NCBI GenBank assembly: GCA_051747985.1
Contig: JBNJGU010000077.1
Span: forward strand, 1 to 12,000
Direction of reading: 5' to 3'
DNA length: 12,000 nucleotides
Source of the DNA: PWQG01 sp051747985
GTDB lineage: Bacteria > Pseudomonadota > Gammaproteobacteria > Pseudomonadales > Pseudohongiellaceae
The stretch's first letter is position 1, and the number at the start of each line of letters is the position of its first letter. The notes beneath the pieces are model-generated. The model had not been told where the DNA came from, made no database searches, and worked only from the letters and a program-made list of their open reading frames with translations. Both the position numbers and the translations under genes were made by a program. Shown here in pieces: positions 7,234 through 12,000 of this stretch.

Positions 7234-8904
7234 ATGACAGAAAGCTTCGCTGAACTATTTGAACAGAGTTTGAATGACGTTGATATGACCCCCGGTTCGA
7301 TCGTGATCGGCACCGTGGTGGATATCGACTCTGACTGGGTGACAGTCAATGCCGGACTCAAGTCCGAGGGGATCATCCCCAAAAACCAGTTCCTCGACGA
7401 GGATGGCAGCTTCACGCTGAACGTCGGCGATGAAGTGAAGGTGGCCCTGGAAGCCGTGGAAGACGGCTGGGGCGAAACGCGCCTGTCGCGCGAGAAGGCC
7501 AAGCGTGCCGAATCCTGGATGGAGCTGGAAGCAGCTTACGAGAAAGGCGAAGTGGTCACGGGTGTCATCAATGGCAAGGTCAAGGGCGGCTTCACGGTCG
7601 ACCTCAACAATATCCGGGCATTCCTGCCGGGTTCGCTGGTCGATATCCGTCCGATCCGCGACACCACCCATCTGGAAGGTCACGAACTGGAATTCAAGCT
7701 GATCAAGCTGGATCAGAAGCGCAACAACGTGGTGGTGTCCCGTCGCGCGGTACTGGAAGCGGTCACCTCCGAGGAGCGCGAGGAACTGCTGGCCAAGCTG
7801 CAGGAAGGCATCACCATCAAGGGTGTGGTCAAGAATCTCACCGATTACGGTGCCTTCGTGGACCTGGGCGGCGTCGATGGCCTGTTGCATATCACCGACA
7901 TGTCCTGGAAGCGCATCAAGCATCCCAGCGAAATCGTCAACGTGGGTGACGACATCGAAGTCAAGGTGCTCAAGTACGATCGTGAGCGCAACCGCGTCTC
8001 CCTGGGTCTGAAGCAACTGGGCGAGGATCCGTGGGTCGACATCAAGCTGCGCTATCCGGAAAGCACCCGGGTCAAGGCCACGGTCACCAACCTGACGGAC
8101 TACGGTTGTTTTGCCGAGCTGGAAGAAGGCGTCGAGGGTCTGGTGCACGTCTCCGAGATGGACTGGACCAACAAGAATGTCCATCCGTCCAAGATCGTGC
8201 AGATCGGCGATGAGATCGAGGTGATGATCCTGGATATCGACGAGGAGCGTCGTCGTATCAGCCTGGGTATCAAGCAGTGCTTCCAGAACCCCTGGGATGC
8301 CTTTGCCGAGAAGTACCGCAAGGGTGACAAGATTGCCGGCACCATCAAGTCGATCACCGACTTCGGTATTTTCATCGGACTGGAAGGCAACATCGATGGT
8401 CTGGTGCATCTGTCGGACATTTCCTGGGACGAACCGGGCGAGGAAGCCGTACGCGAGTTCAAGAAGGGCGACGAGCTCGAGACCGTCATCCTGTCCATCG
8501 ATCCCGAGCGCGAGCGCATCTCGCTGGGCATCAAGCAGCTGTCCGACGATCCGTTCATGAACTTTGTCGGCCAGTTCGAGAAAGGCAGTATCGTCAAGGG
8601 CCAGATTGCCGAAGTGGACGCCAAGGCGGCAACCATTTCTCTGGCGGAAGGGGTTGAAGGGGTGCTGCGTGCTTCCGAGATCAGCCGTGACAAGGTCGAG
8701 GATGCCCGCAACGTGCTGAATGCCGGCGATGAAGTGGAAGCCAAGGTTGTCAGCGTGGATCGCAAGAACCGCGTATTGCAATTGTCCATCAAGGCCATGG
8801 AAATGGATGATGAAAAATCCGCCATTCAGGATCACAAGAGTCAGGAGCAGTCCGCTCCGGCCACCATCGGTGATCTGATCAAGGCGGAAATGGACAAGAA
8901 GTAA
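7234..8904 (+). CDS. rpsA: 30S ribosomal protein S1
   Basis: The 556-residue protein is almost the length of E. coli S1 (557). It binds mRNA on the small subunit and helps load structured or weak-SD messages. Six S1/OB-fold repeats can be followed, beginning near residues 21, 105, 192, 277, 364 and 451. The first two bind the ribosome in E. coli; the middle ones are the canonical RNA-binding repeats, with the recurring NLTDYGAFVDL, NLTDYGCFAEL and SITDFGIFIGL signatures. The ATG at 7234 gives the conserved MTESFAELFE start and has AGGA at 7224-7227, 6 nt upstream. An in-frame GTG at 7201 would add 11 unconserved residues and is not chosen. ihfB follows 36 bp later, the standard order. Confidence 0.98.
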   Translation: MTESFAELFEQSLNDVDMTPGSIVIGTVVDIDSDWVTVNAGLKSEGIIPKNQFLDEDGSFTLNVGDEVKVALEAVEDGWGETRLSREKAKRAESWMELEAAYEKGEVVTGVINGKVKGGFTVDLNNIRAFLPGSLVDIRPIRDTTHLEGHELEFKLIKLDQKRNNVVVSRRAVLEAVTSEEREELLAKLQEGITIKGVVKNLTDYGAFVDLGGVDGLLHITDMSWKRIKHPSEIVNVGDDIEVKVLKYDRERNRVSLGLKQLGEDPWVDIKLRYPESTRVKATVTNLTDYGCFAELEEGVEGLVHVSEMDWTNKNVHPSKIVQIGDEIEVMILDIDEERRRISLGIKQCFQNPWDAFAEKYRKGDKIAGTIKSITDFGIFIGLEGNIDGLVHLSDISWDEPGEEAVREFKKGDELETVILSIDPERERISLGIKQLSDDPFMNFVGQFEKGSIVKGQIAEVDAKAATISLAEGVEGVLRASEISRDKVEDARNVLNAGDEVEAKVVSVDRKNRVLQLSIKAMEMDDEKSAIQDHKSQEQSAPATIGDLIKAEMDKK

Positions 8905-8940
8905 TCGCAAGAAGCGGAGCGACACACAGGGAACACGGAT

Positions 8941-9237
8941 ATGACGAAGTCAGAACTGATCGAGCGCATTGCTGCCAGGCAGACGCAGCTGTCGGCGAAA
9001 GATTGTGAATTTGCCGTCAAGTCGATTCTGGAGTACATGTCCCAGGTTCTCTCGGAAGGAGGTCGCATCGAGGTGAGGGGCTTTGGCAGCTTCTCACTCC
9101 ACTATCGAGTGCCCCGGATCGGACGCAATCCGAAAACCGGGGCGCCGGTAGCTCTCACCGGTAAGTATGTACCGCATTTCAAGCCCGGCAAGGAATTGCG
9201 AGACCGGGTCAATGCCGGCATGGAAGAAGGCTACTGA
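8941..9237 (+). CDS. ihfB: Integration host factor subunit beta
   Basis: The 98-residue protein closely follows E. coli IHF-beta from MTKSELIERI to KYVPHFKPGKELRDR. With IHF-alpha (not in this window) it forms a heterodimer that bends DNA sharply at specific sites in the nucleoid, affecting replication, recombination and sigma-54 promoters. The dimerising helices occupy about residues 1-40. The beta-arm carries GRNPKTG with the intercalating proline at P64, as in E. coli. The C-terminus is four residues longer (AGMEEGY). AGGGA at 8928-8932 lies 8 nt before the ATG. It stands 36 bp after rpsA and 7 bp before pyrF, so cotranscription with both is likely. Confidence 0.97.
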   Translation: MTKSELIERIAARQTQLSAKDCEFAVKSILEYMSQVLSEGGRIEVRGFGSFSLHYRVPRIGRNPKTGAPVALTGKYVPHFKPGKELRDRVNAGMEEGY

Positions 9238-9244
9238 GTCATTC

Positions 9245-9961
9245 ATGAGACAGCATGACCGCGGTCCCGTCATCATTGCGCTGGACACACATGAGCCGGA
9301 GCAGGCTCTGTCGCTGGCCCGATTGCTGGATCCGGGATTGTGTCGCCTGAAGGTCGGCAAGGAGCTTTTCACGGCTGCCGGTCCGGCTTTGTTACAGGAA
9401 CTCCACTCCCTGGGGCACGAAGTGTTCCTGGATCTCAAGTTTCACGATATCCCCAATACTGTGCGCAAAGCCGTGGCTGTAGCGGCTTCACTGGGTGTAT
9501 GGATGCTGACTGTCCATGCCTCGGGAGGACGCGCCATGCTGGAAGCGGCTCGCGAGGGGGCCCGGGAAGGGGCAACCCGTAATGGCCTTGAACGGCAACC
9601 ACTGTTGGTGGCCGTCACGTTGCTCACGAGCCTGGATCAGCAGGATCTCGATGATATGGGTGTCCAGCGTTCCATGCTCGAGCAGGTTCAGCGCATGGCT
9701 TCACTGGCCCAGGGCAGTGGCATGGACGGCGTGGTCTGTTCGGCCGTGGAGGTCGCCGGACTTCGTGCGTTACTGCGCAAGGATTTCCTGTTGGTCACCC
9801 CGGGCATCCGGCCGGCGGGAGACAGTCACCATGACCAGAAGCGCGTCATGACGCCCGCCGAAGCGATTCGCGTCGGCAGCAACTATCTCGTCATCGGGCG
9901 TCCGGTAACCCGCAGTTCCCACCCGGCGGAGCGCCTTGCCGCGATCTGTCGGGAACTGTGA
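9245..9961 (+). CDS. pyrF: Orotidine 5'-phosphate decarboxylase
   Basis: The 238-residue TIM-barrel enzyme decarboxylates OMP to UMP, the last step of de novo pyrimidine synthesis. The active-site DxKxxD tetrad region reads LDLKFHDIPNT (62-72: D63, K65, D68), with D14 and K36 upstream. The phosphate-binding TPGIRP (185-190) and GRPVTRS (219-225) are present. The length is normal for the bacterial group I enzyme. The ATG at 9245 gives the family start (PVIIALD); an in-frame ATG at 9167, inside ihfB, would add 26 unrelated residues. No strong ribosome-binding site precedes 9245 (AAGG ends 14 nt upstream), so translation may depend on coupling to ihfB, 7 bp away. In E. coli, lapA and lapB lie directly upstream of pyrF; here ihfB takes that position. 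Confidence 0.97.
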   Translation: MRQHDRGPVIIALDTHEPEQALSLARLLDPGLCRLKVGKELFTAAGPALLQELHSLGHEVFLDLKFHDIPNTVRKAVAVAASLGVWMLTVHASGGRAMLEAAREGAREGATRNGLERQPLLVAVTLLTSLDQQDLDDMGVQRSMLEQVQRMASLAQGSGMDGVVCSAVEVAGLRALLRKDFLLVTPGIRPAGDSHHDQKRVMTPAEAIRVGSNYLVIGRPVTRSSHPAERLAAICREL

Positions 9962-9966
9962 TCCGC

Positions 9967-9982
9967 TGCGCCGACTGGCGCA
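9967..9982 (+). terminator. Terminator-like hairpin after pyrF
   Basis: TGCGCC (9967-9972) and GGCGCA (9977-9982) form a perfect 6-bp GC-rich stem with the tetraloop GACT, 5 nt after the pyrF stop. The tail TTCTCC is only partly T-rich, so termination would be weak. It may alternatively act as an mRNA 3'-end stabiliser. Confidence 0.35.
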
Positions 9983-9994
9983 TTCTCCGATCTC

Positions 9995-10003
9995 TGCTAC
10001 AGT
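9995..10003 (+). promoter_or_regulatory. Candidate extended -10 promoter for comEA
   Basis: TGCTACAGT holds a TG, one base, then TACAGT (9998-10003), four of six matches to TATAAT. A poor -35 (CTGGCG, 9975-9980) lies 17 bp upstream. The -10 sits within the odd palindrome GCTAC-A-GTAGC (9996-10006), which could also be a repressor site. Transcription would start near 10010 and give a leader of about 114 nt. Confidence 0.4.
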
Positions 10004-10012
10004 AGCCTGTGA

Positions 10013-10049
10013 AAGCGTTTGTGGGTCCCACCGTCGGGCGGAAACGCTT
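10013..10049 (+). repeat. Nested inverted repeat in the comEA leader
   Basis: AAGCGTTT (10013-10020) and AAACGCTT (10042-10049) are perfect 8-nt inverted arms. Between them lies a second inverted repeat, GTGGG-T-CCCAC (10021-10031). A further stem, GGGGGCGC (10052-10059) with GCGCCTCC (10074-10081), follows, with one G-U pair. These elements fill the region between the proposed promoter and comEA. I recognise no known riboswitch consensus. Confidence 0.5.
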
Positions 10050-10123
10050 GCGGGGGCGCGTGACGGTCTGCTGGCGCCTCCATTGGAAATCAATGCGTCT
10101 ATGCGTATAAAAGGAGTTATACC

Positions 10124-10459
10124 ATGCAGAATCATCGAACGGGATCGATTGCCGGATCAATGTACCAGTTGTGCCTTGCCCTGTTGACCATGGCTGTGCT
10201 GGCGGTACCCGCCGCCGCGCAGGAGGACGAGGGTGAGTCGATGCCGGTCAACCAGGTCAACATCAACACCGCGGATGCGGATACGCTGGCCCTTGCCCTG
10301 GAGGGCGTTGGCCTCTCACGGGCCGAGGCGATTGTGGCCTACCGCGAGGAAAACGGACCTTTCGAGCGTGTCGAGGAGTTGCAGGAAGTAAGCGGTGTCG
10401 GTCCCGTGACACTGGAGAACAATCTCGAACGGTTGCGGGTGGAAGGTGCCGACGACTGA
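10124..10459 (+). CDS. comEA: ComEA-like exported helix-hairpin-helix DNA-binding protein
   Basis: The 111-residue protein begins with a signal peptide: basic residues, a hydrophobic stretch at about 14-29 and a probable cleavage after AAA at 30-32. A short acidic linker leads to VNINTADADTL (46-56) and a helix-hairpin-helix pair with turns GVG at 61-63 and 91-93. This is the soluble ComEA type of Gram-negative bacteria. In studied naturally competent species, periplasmic ComEA binds incoming DNA and ratchets it through the outer membrane. Many gammaproteobacteria carry a ComEA without proven competence, and no other competence gene is in view, so the role in DNA uptake is inferred. AAGGAG at 10111-10116, 7 nt before the ATG, is the strongest ribosome-binding site of the right half. 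In Pseudomonas a comEA homologue also lies next to the wbpM locus. Confidence 0.88.
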   Translation: MQNHRTGSIAGSMYQLCLALLTMAVLAVPAAAQEDEGESMPVNQVNINTADADTLALALEGVGLSRAEAIVAYREENGPFERVEELQEVSGVGPVTLENNLERLRVEGADD

Positions 10460-10469
10460 TCGATTGCGG

Positions 10470-10475
10470 TAGAAT
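10470..10475 (+). promoter_or_regulatory. Candidate -10 for the sugar-phosphate transferase gene
   Basis: TAGAAT matches TATAAT at five of six positions, 32 bp before the ATG at 10502. No good -35 lies 16-18 bp upstream, inside the end of comEA. If used, transcription would begin near 10482, within the loop of the hairpin at 10471-10500. Confidence 0.35.
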
Positions 10476-10500
10476 GGGCGCTTTTTCGGGCGCCCGTTCT
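10471..10500 (+). repeat. 11-bp hairpin abutting the transferase start codon
   Basis: AGAATGGGCGC (10471-10481) pairs with GCGCCCGTTCT (10490-10500), ten Watson-Crick pairs and one T-G, around an 8-nt loop. It ends 1 nt before the ATG at 10502. There is no T-run after the stem; the only one is in the loop. It could end or stabilise comEA mRNA and hide the next start in read-through transcripts. Confidence 0.55.
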
Positions 10501-10501
10501 C

Positions 10502-11563
10502 ATGTCCATGGACTATACTTTCCTGGTGCTTTCATCACTGTTTGCGGCCAGTCTACTGGTCACCAGGCTGGTACTGTCCGCTGCGCCGGCAATGGGGCTG
10601 GTTGATGTTCCCGGACCACGCAGTGCGCACCGTCAGCCGATACCTCGCGGCGGCGGATTGTCCCTGGTGTTGATCTTCACCGGTTTCACTGTCCTGCTGG
10701 GCTTCTCCGGGACTCTGTTGCCGACGGACCTGTATCTCTTTCTGCTGGCGGTGCCGGTGGCATTCGTGGGTTTCTTGGACGACCGGCGTCCATTGAGTCA
10801 TCGCTGGCGCATCGCCATGCAGTTGCTGATGGCACTGGCCGTGTATTCTCTGTTGCGTGAGTTGCCTCCTCTCTATCTGGGAGGCATCAACGTGCAATTG
10901 GGTCTCTGGGCCTGGTTGCTGGTGCCTCTGGCCATGACCTGGTTATGCAATCTTTACAATTTCATGGACGGAATCGATGGCCTGGCAGCTGCCGAGTGCT
11001 GTTTCGTTGCCGCCGCTTCCGCCTGGTTGACGGGCAGTCAGTCGCCATTGCATGCCACGCTGGGACTGGCCCTGTTCGTCATTGCCGCCGGCTTTCTGGT
11101 CTGGAACTGGTCTCCCGCCCGTATCTTCATGGGCGATGTTGGCAGTACCTGGCTTGGATTCGTGTTCGGTGTACTGATTCTCATGAGTCTTCGGGACCAG
11201 GTGTTGACCATCTGGGTCTGGTTCCTGCTGCTGTCGGTATTCATTGTCGATACCGGATGGACACTGGCAGTTCGACTGGCCCGCGGGCATGCGCCCTACG
11301 AAGCCCATAACACCCATGCGTACCAGATTCTGGCGAGGCGGTTTGGACATGCCCGGGTCGTAGCCGGGATCATGACAGTCAATGTTCTGTACGTGATGCC
11401 GCTGGCATGGCTGGCGGAGAAATCCCCCGAGTACGGAGTATTTCTGGCAATCTCTGGTATAGTACCGTTCATGGCGATCTGCTGGCGAGTCGGTGCCGGC
11501 GATCGTGCCGCGCGAGACCGGAACCGGGCGGATCAGTCCGCGTCAGATCAGGGATCCGAATGA
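10502..11563 (+). CDS. wbpL: Undecaprenyl-phosphate sugar-1-phosphate transferase, WbpL/WecA type (glycosyltransferase family 4)
   Basis: The 353-residue inner-membrane protein has about ten hydrophobic segments and belongs to the polyprenyl-phosphate N-acetylhexosamine-1-phosphate transferases. These start O-antigen or capsule synthesis by moving a sugar phosphate from a UDP-sugar to undecaprenyl phosphate. Visible motifs are SAHRQPIPRGGG (41-52), the Mg-binding FLDDRR (91-96), NFMDGIDG (153-160), FMGDVGS (209-215) and the cytoplasmic histidine loop HAPYEAHNTHAYQ (263-275). The AHxxHAYQ form resembles WbpL more than WecA, but the sugar (FucNAc, QuiNAc or GlcNAc) cannot be read from sequence. 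The C-terminal tail is hydrophilic. No Shine-Dalgarno sequence precedes ATG 10502 or the in-frame ATG at 10508. A 4-bp ATGA overlap links it to the next gene. Confidence 0.9.
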   Translation: MSMDYTFLVLSSLFAASLLVTRLVLSAAPAMGLVDVPGPRSAHRQPIPRGGGLSLVLIFTGFTVLLGFSGTLLPTDLYLFLLAVPVAFVGFLDDRRPLSHRWRIAMQLLMALAVYSLLRELPPLYLGGINVQLGLWAWLLVPLAMTWLCNLYNFMDGIDGLAAAECCFVAAASAWLTGSQSPLHATLGLALFVIAAGFLVWNWSPARIFMGDVGSTWLGFVFGVLILMSLRDQVLTIWVWFLLLSVFIVDTGWTLAVRLARGHAPYEAHNTHAYQILARRFGHARVVAGIMTVNVLYVMPLAWLAEKSPEYGVFLAISGIVPFMAICWRVGAGDRAARDRNRADQSASDQGSE

Positions 11564-12000
11564 ATCTGTACACCATTCCACTGTCACGTACCCTCAAGCA
11601 GCTGTTGCTGATGCTGGCGGACGGTCTGATGCTGGTGATGGCTCTGTGGTTGACCTTCACGCTGCTGAGTGTGGATCCGGTGGATCCGGGTGATCCGGTG
11701 TACCTGTATTTCGGTCTTTCCACACTGGTCTGTGTAGGCGTTTTTCATCGCATTGGTCTGTACCGGGCGCTACTGTTGTACATGGGGTTGCAGTCCGGTT
11801 TCATCGTGCTGCAGGGGGTTTCCATTGCCACCATGCTCAATGGGGGTGTGTATTACTTCCTGATGACGCCGGCGACCCATGATTATGCGGTGTTGCCGAT
11901 TTTCTGGATGATTTCCCTGCTGTTCATTGGCGGCAGTCGGTTCGTGGCCAAGGTGGCCCTGCAGACCCTGATCCAGAATTTCCGACCCAAGGAGCCGGTG
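11560..12000 (+). CDS. wbpM: WbpM/CapD-type nucleotide-sugar 4,6-dehydratase, N-terminal membrane part (runs off the window)
   Basis: The visible 147 residues are the membrane-embedded N-terminus; the frame is still open at the last base. Hydrophobic segments lie at about 15-36, 48-63, 78-100 and 109-126. FHRIGLYRALLLYMG (62-76) and GGSRFVAK (124-131) resemble the WbpM/FlaA1/CapD family, in which the following cytoplasmic Rossmann domain converts UDP-GlcNAc to 4-keto-6-deoxy sugars. That catalytic domain lies outside the window, so activity is inferred from the N-terminus and from the neighbouring WbpL-type gene. The start at 11560 overlaps the upstream stop by 4 bp, indicating coupling. A small VDPVDPGDP repeat (38-46) lies between the first two membrane segments. 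Confidence 0.8.
   Translation, partial: MNLYTIPLSRTLKQLLLMLADGLMLVMALWLTFTLLSVDPVDPGDPVYLYFGLSTLVCVGVFHRIGLYRALLLYMGLQSGFIVLQGVSIATMLNGGVYYFLMTPATHDYAVLPIFWMISLLFIGGSRFVAKVALQTLIQNFRPKEPV
11671..11697 (+). repeat. Three 9-bp near-tandem units in wbpM
   Basis: GTGGATCCG occurs twice in tandem (11671-11679, 11680-11688), followed by the near-copy GGTGATCCG (11689-11697). It encodes VDP-VDP-GDP in the predicted loop between the first two membrane helices. Copy-number change would stay in frame. Confidence 0.6.

Noticed and set aside
7255..8925. Long open frame of 556 codons antisense to rpsA
   Set aside because: It mirrors the rpsA frame on the other strand, a codon-bias effect in a GC-rich gene; the product resembles nothing known.
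9167..9244. Upstream ATG start for pyrF inside ihfB
   Set aside because: The 26 extra residues are unrelated to the family; ATG 9245 gives the normal N-terminus.
9535..9580. EGAREGA repeat in PyrF as an insertion
   Set aside because: It is a short helical stretch in a protein of normal length (238 residues), so no insertion needs to be invoked.
10106..10111. TATAAA as a comEA -10 element
   Set aside because: It overlaps the AAGGAG ribosome-binding site, so transcription from it would start past that site and remove it.

Overview
The window reads as ordinary chromosome of a GC-rich, free-living gammaproteobacterium. Evidence for this is the core gene order gyrA - pheA - tyrA::aroA fusion - cmk - rpsA - ihfB, the TyrA::AroA fusion typical of Pseudomonas-type gammaproteobacteria, and E. 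coli-like GyrA, S1 and IHF-beta sequences. I cannot place it to genus. I see no insertion sequence, tRNA, rRNA, CRISPR array or prophage gene.

Layout. Positions 1-514 (minus strand) hold the N-terminal half of an MtaD-type methylthioadenosine/S-adenosylhomocysteine deaminase. Its upstream region, 515-737, is shared with the divergent gyrA and carries one recognisable -10 element for each direction. From 738 to 7086 four plus-strand genes are packed with overlaps or gaps of 3-6 bp: gyrA, pheA (prephenate dehydratase without a chorismate mutase domain), a tyrA::aroA fusion and cmk. A 147-bp gap precedes rpsA. ihfB follows 36 bp after rpsA, and pyrF 7 bp after ihfB. The 162-bp gap between pyrF and comEA is rich in inverted repeats and probably contains a terminator-like hairpin, a promoter and a structured leader. 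comEA encodes a small exported helix-hairpin-helix protein. After a short gap occupied by an 11-bp hairpin, a WbpL/WecA-type sugar-phosphate transferase gene begins. It overlaps by 4 bp the start of a WbpM/CapD-type gene that runs off the window, so the right edge looks like the beginning of a surface-polysaccharide locus.

How the genes work together. pheA and tyrA::aroA serve aromatic amino acid synthesis: EPSP on the way to chorismate, then prephenate to phenylpyruvate or 4-hydroxyphenylpyruvate. cmk and pyrF serve pyrimidine nucleotide supply. gyrA, rpsA and ihfB are replication, translation and nucleoid housekeeping genes. The transferase and the WbpM-like protein would start and supply undecaprenyl-linked surface glycan.

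There is no clear undescribed system here. The points worth a second look are small: a single-domain PheA in a locus that also lacks the usual serC, hisC, mtnA and lapAB neighbours, a 32-codon reading frame ending on the gyrA start codon, a GyrA-box substitution, a possible internal aroA start at the fusion joint, and RNA-structure candidates before comEA and before the transferase gene.
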